Below are positions 25,198 through 33,529 of a stretch of DNA of 64,000 nt, one piece after another. The notes under the pieces were generated by a model. The model was not told where the DNA came from. It saw nothing but the letters and a program-made list of their open reading frames with translations, and made no database searches. Position 1 is the first letter of the stretch; each line of letters opens with the position of its first letter. This DNA is from CAVXEH01 sp963805645 (GTDB lineage: Bacteria > Chloroflexota > Limnocylindria > QHBO01): assembly GCA_963805645.1 (NCBI GenBank), contig CAWDVA010000008.1:1-64000 (forward strand), given 5' to 3'. A program made the translations under genes and the position numbers.

Positions 25198-25857
25198 ATG
25201 GCAGATCAAACGTTCGACGACGTCGACCTCGTGATCAAGACGATGGCGACGACGATCGTCGACAACGCGGAGTACTTCGCCCATCTCGACTCGATCGTCG
25301 GCGACGGGGACTTCGGGTTCTCGCTGCGGAACGGGTTCGAGGTGGTCCTGAGCGACTGGGACACGTTCGACCGCTCGACCGTCGGCACGTTTCTCAAGAA
25401 GATCGGCTTCGTGATCTCGGCCAAGGTGGGCGGGGTCTCCGGCCCGATCTGGGGGACCGCCTTCCTGCGGGCGGGAGTGGCCGCGGGCGACAAGACGGCG
25501 CTGGCGCCGGAGGACGTCATCGCCATGCTGCGATCCTCCATCGAGGGAATCATGCAGCGCGGCCAGTCGTCCCTGGGCGACAAGACGCTGCTCGACGCCC
25601 TGGTGCCGGCGACTGACAGCCTGGAGGCCAGCCTGGCCGACCCGGCAACCGTGGCCGATCACGGCGTCGCCGCCATCCAGAAGGCCGCGGACGTCGCGGT
25701 CAAGGCGGCCGAAGAGACCAAGAGCATGCAGGCCATGCGGGGACGGGCCGCCTACACCGGGGAGCGGAGCATCGGCTCCGTGGACGCGGGCGCGACCGCC
25801 ATCGGCGTGATCCTGCAGGCGATCAGCAAGGCCTGGCACGACAAGTACGCGAACTGA
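25198..25857 (+). CDS. dhaL: Dihydroxyacetone kinase subunit DhaL (ADP/ATP-binding)
   Basis: The 219-residue protein is the nucleotide-binding subunit of a DhaKL-type kinase. It has the metal-binding Asp cluster (DSIVGDGDFGFSLRNG), GGVSGPIWGTAFL, GDKTLLDAL and GRAAYTGERSIGSVDAGA in the usual order. The canonical motif is GDGDHG; here Phe replaces that His, while the Mg-binding Asp residues remain. The gene precedes dhaK, the reverse of many operons. The PTS partner DhaM is not seen in the window, so the phosphate donor (ATP or PTS) is unresolved. AGAGGAGG precedes the ATG. Confidence 0.9.
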   Translation: MADQTFDDVDLVIKTMATTIVDNAEYFAHLDSIVGDGDFGFSLRNGFEVVLSDWDTFDRSTVGTFLKKIGFVISAKVGGVSGPIWGTAFLRAGVAAGDKTALAPEDVIAMLRSSIEGIMQRGQSSLGDKTLLDALVPATDSLEASLADPATVADHGVAAIQKAADVAVKAAEETKSMQAMRGRAAYTGERSIGSVDAGATAIGVILQAISKAWHDKYAN

Positions 25858-25871
25858 GGAGGAACCCTGGC

Positions 25872-26867
25872 GTGAAGAAGTTCGTCAATGATCCACGGCA
25901 GTTCGTCCCCGAGTTTCTCGAGGGCATCCAGCTCGCGAGCGGTGGCACGCTCAAGTACGAGCCGAAGTACAACCTCATCTACCGCGCCGACATGCCGAAG
26001 AAGGACCGAGTCTCGATCATCCAGGGCTCCGGCTCCGGCCACGAGCCGGCGCACACCATGATCGTCGGGCCCGGCATGCTCGATGCGGCCTGCCCGGGCG
26101 ACGTCTTCGCGGGCCCGCCGGTCGAGTTCGTGACCGAGACCAGCAAGCTCATGGACACGCCCGCCGGCGTGCTCTACATCGTCAACAACTACACCGGTGA
26201 CCGCACCGCCTGGGAGATGGCCAAGGAGCTCCAGGAGGCCGAGGGCCAGAAGATCGGCTATCTGCTGGTCAACGACGACGTGGCCGTCAAGGACTCCACC
26301 TGGACGGTGGGCCGGCGCGGCGTGGCGGGCAACTTCTTCGTCATCAAGGCCGCGGCGGCCATGGCCGACAAGGGCGGCTCCCTCGAGGAGTGCGTCCGCG
26401 TCGGCGAGAAGGTGATCGCCAACGTGCGGACCATGGGCATCGCGCTCTCGTCGTGCACGCCGCCGGTGCGCGGGACGCCGCTCTTCGAGATCGGCGACGA
26501 CGAGATGGAGATCGGGATCGGGATCCACGGTGAGCCGGGTCGCGAGCGGGCCAAGCTCGTTCCGGCCAACGACATCGTGGACATCCTCCTGGACGCCATC
26601 GTCCCGGACCTGCCGTTCGCGAAGGGCGACGAGGTCGCGGTGATGGTCAACGGCCTGGGCGGCACCCCGATCAGCGAGCTGTACCTCCTGTACGGCATCG
26701 CGCACAAGAAGCTGGCGGACAAGGGGATCAAGGTCTTCCGCAGCTATGTCGGCGAGTACTGCACCTCGCTCGAGATGGCGGGAGCCCACATCTCCCTGCT
26801 CAAGGTCGACGACGAGCTCAAGGAGCTGCTCCTTGCGCCCGCGGAGATTGCCTATCGCGTCTTCTAG
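25872..26867 (+). CDS. dhaK: Dihydroxyacetone kinase subunit DhaK (substrate-binding)
   Basis: The 331-residue substrate-binding subunit includes IIQGSGSGHEPAH and GIGIHGEPGRER, whose His219 matches the His218 that covalently binds the ketone in E. coli DhaK. Family members phosphorylate dihydroxyacetone, erythrulose or other short ketoses. Next to a class II aldolase and a HAD phosphatase it may act on a triose or tetrose product of an unusual sugar. GTG start with AGGAGGAAC upstream, 14 bases after dhaL. The operon ends at a strong palindrome 20 bases downstream. Confidence 0.92.
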   Translation: MKKFVNDPRQFVPEFLEGIQLASGGTLKYEPKYNLIYRADMPKKDRVSIIQGSGSGHEPAHTMIVGPGMLDAACPGDVFAGPPVEFVTETSKLMDTPAGVLYIVNNYTGDRTAWEMAKELQEAEGQKIGYLLVNDDVAVKDSTWTVGRRGVAGNFFVIKAAAAMADKGGSLEECVRVGEKVIANVRTMGIALSSCTPPVRGTPLFEIGDDEMEIGIGIHGEPGRERAKLVPANDIVDILLDAIVPDLPFAKGDEVAVMVNGLGGTPISELYLLYGIAHKKLADKGIKVFRSYVGEYCTSLEMAGAHISLLKVDDELKELLLAPAEIAYRVF

Positions 26868-26887
26868 CCCGATACCCCCGCATCAGC

Positions 26888-26915
26888 GAGCGGGCGGCCG
26901 GCCGGCCGCCCGCTC
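26888..26915. terminator. Perfect 28-bp palindrome, probable bidirectional terminator
   Basis: Two 12-base arms (GAGCGGGCGGCC and its complement) flank a GGCC centre, giving a very stable hairpin 20 bases after the dhaK stop and before the convergent receiver gene. No T-run follows on either strand, so it is an atypical intrinsic terminator, or a processing or 3'-stabilising hairpin. Confidence 0.55.
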
Positions 26916-27019
26916 TGCGTCATCGGTCCGGCCCGGGCCTCACGCTGGGGCACGCTCGCGCCGGGTCCTCTCGTCCACGGACCGCAGAGGCTGCGGAAAC
27001 GCTCCGCGCCGCGCCGTGG

Positions 27020-27451
27020 CTACCAGCGAGGAATGCGGCGAGGCTCCGTGTCCGGCTCCGGTGCCGGTGGGACCGGTCGGTGGATCGCCGCCTCGACGGC
27101 AGCGACGAGAACGCTCTGGTCCGGCGCGCCCAGCGCGGGGGTGACCTCGTTGGGGCCCTCGGTCTCGACCCAGTCGAGGAGCAGGCCGCCCGAGGTCAGG
27201 ACCACGGGCTTGTTCGGGTGCAGCGCGCGCAGCTCCTCGACCAGCTTGTGCCCCGAGTCGCCGGCGGCGAGCACGTCGTAGACAAGGACGTCAGCCTTCT
27301 CCACCTGCCAGCACTGCTCACCGTGCAGCACCGGGCAGGCACCGCCGGACGGTCCGGCGCACTGGTCGACCTCGTACCCGGCCTTTCGCAGATCCTCGAC
27401 CTCGATGTCGGCGAGGTCGATGTCGTGGTGAACCACCAGTGCGCGTGTCAT
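27020..27451 (-). CDS. Atypical response-regulator receiver protein with cysteines
   Basis: The 143-residue protein looks like a stand-alone receiver domain. It has an N-terminal strand MTRALVVHHDIDL, the candidate phospho-acceptor Asp in KADVLVYDVLAAG, and the Thr/Ser in PVVLTSGG. The conserved Lys expected before the last helix is not evident (GAPDQSVLV). A three-cysteine segment (CAGPSGGACP, GEQCWQVE) is inserted before the acceptor strand, hinting at a redox or metal role instead of, or beside, phosphorylation. GGAAGGAG precedes the ATG at 27451. It follows the large cyclase gene on the same strand (168 bases between) and may be its output or input partner. Confidence 0.65.
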   Translation of the reverse strand: MTRALVVHHDIDLADIEVEDLRKAGYEVDQCAGPSGGACPVLHGEQCWQVEKADVLVYDVLAAGDSGHKLVEELRALHPNKPVVLTSGGLLLDWVETEGPNEVTPALGAPDQSVLVAAVEAAIHRPVPPAPEPDTEPRRIPRW

Positions 27452-27618
27452 CGCGGAGGACTCCTTCCGCGGAGGCCGACATCGGCCTGGCGCCTGTCGC
27501 CGGTCGAGGGTCTCCCTTCTCTGCTCCGAGGATCGAGACCGATGCACGCGAGGCAGAAGGGTCGAAGGTCACCTTCCTCCAGTGCAGAGGGCACCGGTTC
27601 GAACACGCCGGCGAACCG

Positions 27619-30600
27619 CTACTCCGCGGAGGCCGCCTTCCGTTCGAGCTCGGTCAGCTCCTGCCGCAGCCGCTCCCCGTAGAGGGTGTTGCCGCGCGCC
27701 TCCACGAAGGCGATCATCAACCTCCACTCCTCCGCTGCCTCATCGAGCCGGCCCCCGAGCCGGAGCACCTCACCGAGCGCCAGGTGAGCGATGGGAACAA
27801 GCTCGGCGTATTCGACCGCCTCAGCCTCGCGAACTGCCTCGCGCGCCAGCGCCTCCGCCTCGGCCACTCGTCGGCCATGCGCGAGCAGTCGAGCCCGCGC
27901 GGCCTTGAGTGGAACCTGGGTCACGACGTCGTCGGGCGCGCCGGTTTCCGCGGCGGTGCGAAGCGCCTCCTCGGCCTCCTCGATCTCGCCCAGGTCGAGA
28001 AGGCACTGCGCGAGCCACGTGGCGGCGGTTGGAAGGTAGCCCCGTTCACCGGCCGCGCTCAGCTCGCGACATGTGGTTCGCAATCGGTCCGCGGCCTTTC
28101 GCGCATCTCCCCCCCAGTAGTCAAGCAGGGCGTCGCTGGAGAACGAGAGCACGCTGAGCTCCCATCCCAGGTCACGCTGTATGGCGAGACCGCGCTCGAA
28201 GAGCTCCTGCGCCTCGGTACGGGCGCCACGTTCCCCGGCGAGCTGACCCATCCGCAGCAACGTCACCGACTCCATGGCGCGCTGCCCGCGCTCGCGCGCG
28301 AACGCCAGGTCCTCCTCGAGCATCGACATCGCCCGATTCGGCGTGGACTCCGTGCTGTCCAGGTAGGAGGTGGTCCGGTAGGAGAGCGCCTGCCCCTGGA
28401 GCCCGGTGTCGCTCGCGTTGCGGGCGTAGCCAAGCGCCTCCTCGGCAAACGCATGTCCCTTCTTCAGCTCGCCGGTGATCGCTGCCACCTCGTAAAGGGC
28501 CAGCAGGGCGCGCGCGATCCCCGCCGGCTCGCCGAGCTCGCGGCGAATGCTCAGCGCCTCCTCCACCTTCGGTCGCATCTCGGCGGCGCTCAGCCCTCCG
28601 GCGCTCCCAACCCAGGTAGCCTCGAGCGCCTGCGCCCGCGTCGCGGCATCGGCCTCGGGTGAAGCAAGAACTTCATCGAGCACCGCCTTCGCCTCCTCGA
28701 GCCGGCCGGCTCCCCAGAGGGCTCTCGACAGCTTCGGCAGGTTGGCGAGCCGTTCCGGATCGCCGGCCCCCCGCAGGGCGTTCGCCCGGCTGAGAAGCTG
28801 CAGGACCGCCACTTCATCCCAGATCGCGCCAGCCCGCCGAGCGGCCGCTTCCAGGTGCTCCGCAGCCCGCCGAGCCAGGCGTTTGGCGCGCTCGTCGTCG
28901 CCTGCGACCTCCCTGCGATAGTGGGCGGCCTGCTCCAGGTGGTGTCCGATCACCTCGCGCACCGCCTCGAGACGATCCCCCAGCGTGCGCTCCATCCAAT
29001 CGGCGAACGCTTCGTGAAGGCCGGCTCGCTCGTGCTTGGCAAGGCCTTCGTACGCGGCATCGCGCGTGAGCTGATGCCGGAACCGGAAGCGAATGTCGTC
29101 GTCGAGCACCCCGGCCCCGAGCATCTCCTCGTCGTCGAGCCTCAGGAGCTCCTTGCGCACGAGTGCCATGAGTCGCTCCGTGACCGCCGGTCGATCGATA
29201 CCCCGGCTCAGGGCCGTCACTTCGGATACCGAGAACCGTTTGCCGATGACAGCTGCGCTGCCGAGCATCGTCCGCTCCGCCTCCGGCAGGTGGTCTATCC
29301 GCGACGCCACCAGCAGCTCGATCGTGGGCGGGACCGTGATCTGGCTCGGCGTGCGCGTCAGGCGGTAGGCATCACCATCACGTTCCAGCGTCCCGTCGTC
29401 GACGAGCACCGACAGGAGCTCTTCGACAAAGAGTGGATTGCCCTCGGCGGCGTCCTCGATCCTGCGCCTCAGCTCGGCAGGGACCGACTCATGACCAACC
29501 AGGTTGCTGATCACCTGGTCGACCGACGCATCATCGAGCGGCTCCAGCATGAGTGCCGTGGCGTTCGGCTTGCCCCCACCCCAGGTCGGCCGGACCTCGA
29601 GCAGCTCCGGCCGCGCGATGGCGATGAGCAGGATGGGGGCGTCGCGCGACCAGTCGATGATGTGCTCGAGCAGGTCGAGGAAGGTGGGCGTGCCCCAATG
29701 GACGTCGTCGAGGATCGCCACCAGCGGACCGCGGCGGGCCAGCCCTTCGAACAGGCTGCGGAACGCCCAGAACGTCTCCTGGCCGCCGGCGGGCGCGGAT
29801 CCCTCCGTCGTCTCCAGGCCGATGGCGGCTGCCACGCGCTCGGTAACGAGCTGCGCCTGGGGGACCTCTGCCGCGAGGGCGCCGAGCTTGCGGAGAGCCG
29901 TCCCGGGGGTGTCGTCTGGCTGGATGGCCGCCACGCCGCGCAGGGCCTCGGCCAGCGGCTGATAGCTGGTGGCATCGCCGTAGGAGAGGCAATGGCCTCG
30001 CATGACCGTGGATCCGGCGGGAACGTGTCCCAGGAACTCGTGGACGAGTCGCGACTTCCCAACTCCCGCGAGGCCAAGGATGGTGACCATCTGCGGCGTG
30101 CGCTCCTCCCGGCTGCGCTCCGCCACCTCGGTGAGGATGCGAAGCTGCCGATCGCGCCCCACCATGGGGCTGTCCATGTGCCGCGCCACGGCTCCGGCCG
30201 TCGGATCGACCGCCGTCACCCGCCACGCCGTCAGGGCCCTGGCCTTGCCCTTTACCGTGAGCGGCGCGGTCGGCTCGGCGGTGACCGCATGACGCACGAG
30301 CCGGTACGTCTCGCCGCCTGCCAGCACGTCACCTGGTTCGGCGGCGGCCTCGAGTCGCTGGGCCGTGTTGACGACATCTCCGGTGGCAAATGACTGGTGC
30401 TCGGCGACATCGCCGGCAACCACCGCGCCCGAGTTGATCCCGATGCGGATGGCCAGACGTACCCCCCAGCGCGCGTCGAGGTCGTCATTGAGCCTCTCGA
30501 GCGCATGCTGCATGTCGAGCGCCGATCGAACGGCGCGCAGGCCGTCGTCCTCATGCAGCCGGGGGATCCCGAACACGGCCATGACCGCATCGCCGATGTA

Positions 30601-30891
30601 CTTTTCGACCGTCCCCTCGTGCCGTTCGATCGCCATCCGCATTGTGTCGAAGAAGCGCTGCTGCACCTCGCGGAGCGCCTCCGGATCGAGCCGTTCACCG
30701 ATGGAGGTGGAGCCAACGACATCGGCGAAGAGGACCGTGACTCGTCGTCGCGTCTCATGCACGCGCTCGCCCGGCCCATCCCCCGAGAGCGGCGTGTCGC
30801 AGGTTGGGCAGAGACGCGCCCCCTCCGGGCTCGGCTCGCCACATCGCGGGCAGGCAAGCACCGGTCGAGTGTACGACGCCCCGTCTCGCAC
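27619..30891 (-). CDS. Class III adenylate cyclase / AAA-type ATPase / TPR signalling protein
   Basis: The 1090-residue protein opens with a zinc ribbon (CPRCGEP...CPTCD, residues about 14-34). A class III nucleotide cyclase domain follows (about 48-225) with both metal-binding Asp residues (VLFADVVGSTS, YIGDAVMAVFG) and a Lys (VEKYIGD) typical of ATP specificity. Next is a STAND-type ATPase: Walker A GLAGVGKSR at about 270 and Walker B LVAILDDVHWG. The rest, from about 650, is helical TPR-like repeats. Such proteins couple ligand sensing by the repeats to cAMP production, with ATPase oligomerisation as a switch. A single gene, divergent from the next. Confidence 0.88.
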   Translation of the reverse strand: MRDGASYTRPVLACPRCGEPSPEGARLCPTCDTPLSGDGPGERVHETRRRVTVLFADVVGSTSIGERLDPEALREVQQRFFDTMRMAIERHEGTVEKYIGDAVMAVFGIPRLHEDDGLRAVRSALDMQHALERLNDDLDARWGVRLAIRIGINSGAVVAGDVAEHQSFATGDVVNTAQRLEAAAEPGDVLAGGETYRLVRHAVTAEPTAPLTVKGKARALTAWRVTAVDPTAGAVARHMDSPMVGRDRQLRILTEVAERSREERTPQMVTILGLAGVGKSRLVHEFLGHVPAGSTVMRGHCLSYGDATSYQPLAEALRGVAAIQPDDTPGTALRKLGALAAEVPQAQLVTERVAAAIGLETTEGSAPAGGQETFWAFRSLFEGLARRGPLVAILDDVHWGTPTFLDLLEHIIDWSRDAPILLIAIARPELLEVRPTWGGGKPNATALMLEPLDDASVDQVISNLVGHESVPAELRRRIEDAAEGNPLFVEELLSVLVDDGTLERDGDAYRLTRTPSQITVPPTIELLVASRIDHLPEAERTMLGSAAVIGKRFSVSEVTALSRGIDRPAVTERLMALVRKELLRLDDEEMLGAGVLDDDIRFRFRHQLTRDAAYEGLAKHERAGLHEAFADWMERTLGDRLEAVREVIGHHLEQAAHYRREVAGDDERAKRLARRAAEHLEAAARRAGAIWDEVAVLQLLSRANALRGAGDPERLANLPKLSRALWGAGRLEEAKAVLDEVLASPEADAATRAQALEATWVGSAGGLSAAEMRPKVEEALSIRRELGEPAGIARALLALYEVAAITGELKKGHAFAEEALGYARNASDTGLQGQALSYRTTSYLDSTESTPNRAMSMLEEDLAFARERGQRAMESVTLLRMGQLAGERGARTEAQELFERGLAIQRDLGWELSVLSFSSDALLDYWGGDARKAADRLRTTCRELSAAGERGYLPTAATWLAQCLLDLGEIEEAEEALRTAAETGAPDDVVTQVPLKAARARLLAHGRRVAEAEALAREAVREAEAVEYAELVPIAHLALGEVLRLGGRLDEAAEEWRLMIAFVEARGNTLYGERLRQELTELERKAASAE

Positions 30892-31024
30892 GAGCGCACC
30901 ACGCTGGAAGTACTGCCCGATGCAGGGCGCTCGCGCCGCCGCGCTTTCCGGTTGCCGTGGCCGTCACCGGCGCGCACACTCAAGCGGCCCCACCGACAGG
31001 GGTCGCCGCGAGGAGGTAGGTGAG

Positions 31025-31435
31025 ATGAAGATCACATGGAATGCGCACGTGCACATGGACGGGGCCAACGCCAAGTGGATGGGCCTGGGGTGGGGGATCC
31101 CCGACGACAGTCACGGAGACCCGATGGACTACCAGGCCATCATCACCGTGACGGCCCCGGACGAGGCGAACGCGACGGTGGGCAAGGTGGGCCGCAACGA
31201 GACCGTGGCCCTCAGGAGCAGCGCCGAGCTCCCCTGCGGGCCCGACGGAATCGTCGTCGAGGTCACCTACTCGGTGTCGGCGAAGGACGGCGCGGAGGGC
31301 AGGCAGGTCGAGTTCAACATTGCCGAGAACGCCGGCCAGAAGGGGACCCCCACGGGCGCCGTCCTGGCTCACGGATCGGGGTTGATCGGTGAAGACATCG
31401 TCGTCCCCGTGGTGGTTCCGGGTTCCTGCGTATAG
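31025..31435 (+). CDS. Unrecognised small soluble protein
   Basis: The 136-residue protein has no signal peptide or membrane segment. It is probably all-beta: alternating strands such as YQAIITVTAPDEANATV and IVVEVTYSVSAKD, and a Gly-rich end GLIGEDIVVPVVVPGS. There is one Cys in LPCGPDG. GAGGAGGTAGGTGAG directly precedes the ATG, giving a clear start. I do not recognise the family. It lies alone between the divergent cyclase gene and the convergent hydrogenase protease gene; no functional inference is justified. Confidence 0.65.
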   Translation: MKITWNAHVHMDGANAKWMGLGWGIPDDSHGDPMDYQAIITVTAPDEANATVGKVGRNETVALRSSAELPCGPDGIVVEVTYSVSAKDGAEGRQVEFNIAENAGQKGTPTGAVLAHGSGLIGEDIVVPVVVPGSCV

Positions 31436-31527
31436 ACCAGCCTCGCCTGCCGGGACTTCTGCCGGTACCGGTTCGCGGAATCAAGGAGATGGAACCGCCG
31501 GGCGCTGACCGGGAAACCGGCGAGGCG

Positions 31528-32088
31528 TCAGTGACCGGAGCGCAGAAGTCCCAGGCATGCCTCGACGGCAGCCGGCACGGCGGACTCGACCTCGGGCGTC
31601 AGGCGGTCGTCGAAGCGGTCGTGCAGCACGGCCTCGATGCCCACCGCCCAGATCTCCGAGGGCAGCAGGGCGCCCAACGCCCGCCCGGCCTCCAGTGCCG
31701 CCGGTAGCGGCGCGTCATGAGCGGAATCCAGGTGCGCCGCCGCCCGTGTCTCGAGCTCGGCGAGTGGCTGGCAGGTGACCGTGCCGGGCAGCGCCGCACC
31801 GCCCGCCAGCGCGTCGACCAGGATCGCGCGCCGGTAGCCCACAAGGTGCTCCATGAGGGTCAGCCCACCGACCGCCAGCTGCTCCACCTCGACGGATCCG
31901 ATGTCGTTGGCATCGGATGCCCGGTGGGCGAGCGCCTCGCGAAGCGCATCGGCAACCCGCCAGCCCACGCCATCGTCGCCGCGCAGCGGGTTTCCCAGGC
32001 CCACGACCAGGGTGGTCCCTGACCGGTCCGCTGTGGCGCCGACCTCAGCAGGCCTGGCGGAGGACGCGGACGGGTTCGCCATCGGCAT
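31528..32088 (-). CDS. [NiFe] hydrogenase maturation endopeptidase (HycI/HyaD family)
   Basis: The 186-residue endopeptidase has the N-terminal LVVGLGNPLRGDDGVGWRVAD, with Glu/Asp (here Asp) and the later Asp in AILVDAL forming the nickel-sensing site, and His near the C-terminal helix (AVGIEAVLHDRF). It cleaves the C-terminal extension of a large subunit after nickel insertion. It is the last gene of the Hdr-Mvh operon and overlaps the MvhA gene by 44 bases at its annotated start, so it is presumably specific for that hydrogenase. The N-terminal about 25 residues are unusual and the true start may lie slightly downstream. Confidence 0.88.
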   Translation of the reverse strand: MPMANPSASSARPAEVGATADRSGTTLVVGLGNPLRGDDGVGWRVADALREALAHRASDANDIGSVEVEQLAVGGLTLMEHLVGYRRAILVDALAGGAALPGTVTCQPLAELETRAAAHLDSAHDAPLPAALEAGRALGALLPSEIWAVGIEAVLHDRFDDRLTPEVESAVPAAVEACLGLLRSGH

Positions 32089-33529
32089 CGCGGATGGTCA
32101 CCTCCAGCGGCATCTCGCCGGTGAGCGAGTGGGTGGCGCAGCCGAAGCACGGGTCGTAGGCGCGGAAGGCCATCTCGATCCGGTTCAGCAGCCCGGGGCT
32201 CACGACCTCGCCGCCATGGATCAGGCTGCGCGAGGCGCGCTCGATGGACAGGGCCATGGGCGCGTAGTTGTTGGTGGTGCCCACGATGAGGTTGACCTTC
32301 GTCACCAGGCCGCGCTCATCGGTCCAGTAGTGGTGGGTGAGGGTGCCGCGCGGCGCCTCGATGGTGCCGACCCCCTCGGTGGGCGCCTCGGTGGGCACGA
32401 CCCGCACGACGTCCGAGGTGATCTCCGGATCCGTGGCCAGCTCGACGAGGCGCTCGGCCGCGTGGAGGAGCTCGATCAGCCGCGCCCAGTGCATGGCCAG
32501 CCGCGGATGCACCATCCGCTTGCGCCCGTCGACGGGTGGGGCGAGCACCTGGTAGAAGCGCTCGTAGGCGTCCTGCGCCCTGGGTGTGGCCATGCCATCC
32601 GCCGCGTTGATGCGGCCCAGGGGTCCCACGCAGTAGACCCCGGACCCGGGACCGTCCACCAGGCCGCGCCAGCCGACCTTGCGCAGGTAGGGGAACTTCA
32701 GGTAGGTCCACGGCTCAACGCGCTCGGCGATCCACTCCGGGTAGTCGGCGGGCGGGTACTGCCCGTGGAGATCGCCATCGGGGCCCACGACCCGGACCTC
32801 GCCGTCATACATGTTCAGCCGCCCGGAGCCGTCCACCAGGCCCATGTAGTAGGTCTCGTGGGTGTAGATGTCGCCGCGGATCATGCCCACGTACTCGTCG
32901 TTGCCCAGGATCATCTCGTCCCAGAGCTGCAGCGATCCCTCTGCGAAGTCGACCATCCAGCGGCCGGTCTTCTCGATCTCGGCCCGCTCGTCGGGGGTGA
33001 TGCCCTTCGTCATCCCCCCCGGCACGGCCGTCAGCGGGTGGACCTTGCGCCCGCCGATGGTCTCGATCACCGCGTGGCCGCGCCTGCGCGCCTCGATGAC
33101 CTTCAGGCCGATGTCGGCGCCCACCTTGTGGATCACGCCCAGGATGTTGCGTTCCGCGGCCGGCGCATCGGGGCCCACCAGGAAATCGGGCCCCGACAGC
33201 ACGTAGAAGTGGGTCGTGTGGTCGGTGGCCACGAAGGCGCTGTACAGGAGCTCGCGCAGCAGGGTGGCGGCCCGGGGCGGCGTGACGTGGTAGACCGCGT
33301 CCACGGCCTTCGCCGCGGCCATGTGGTGCGCCTCGGGGCAGACCCCGCAGATGCGGCTCGTCAGGGTGGGCATCTCCTCGATCGGCCGCCCCACGCAGAA
33401 GCGCTCGAAGCCGCGGAGCTCCGGGACCTGGAAGTAGGTGTGGGCGACCTCGCCCGCGCCGTCGAGCAGGATCTCGATCTTGCCGTGCCCCTCCAGGCGG
33501 GTGACCGGATCGATGGTGACGTGGGTCAT
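32045..33529 (-). CDS. mvhA: Group 3c-type [NiFe] hydrogenase large subunit (MvhA-like)
   Basis: The 494-residue catalytic subunit holds the NiFe centre between the N-terminal motif RICGVCPEAHH (residues about 58-68) and the C-terminal DPCFGCATHS, followed by a 24-residue extension that maturation removes after the His. The family oxidises H2 in the cytoplasm. Downstream of HdrA/B/C and MvhD/G it fits the MvhADG-HdrABC type (group 3c), which couples H2 to reduction of ferredoxin and a disulfide-like acceptor by flavin-based bifurcation. It overlaps the small-subunit gene by four bases. The physiological acceptor is unknown in this non-methanogen setting. Confidence 0.9.
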   Translation of the reverse strand: MTHVTIDPVTRLEGHGKIEILLDGAGEVAHTYFQVPELRGFERFCVGRPIEEMPTLTSRICGVCPEAHHMAAAKAVDAVYHVTPPRAATLLRELLYSAFVATDHTTHFYVLSGPDFLVGPDAPAAERNILGVIHKVGADIGLKVIEARRRGHAVIETIGGRKVHPLTAVPGGMTKGITPDERAEIEKTGRWMVDFAEGSLQLWDEMILGNDEYVGMIRGDIYTHETYYMGLVDGSGRLNMYDGEVRVVGPDGDLHGQYPPADYPEWIAERVEPWTYLKFPYLRKVGWRGLVDGPGSGVYCVGPLGRINAADGMATPRAQDAYERFYQVLAPPVDGRKRMVHPRLAMHWARLIELLHAAERLVELATDPEITSDVVRVVPTEAPTEGVGTIEAPRGTLTHHYWTDERGLVTKVNLIVGTTNNYAPMALSIERASRSLIHGGEVVSPGLLNRIEMAFRAYDPCFGCATHSLTGEMPLEVTIRDADGEPVRVLRQAC

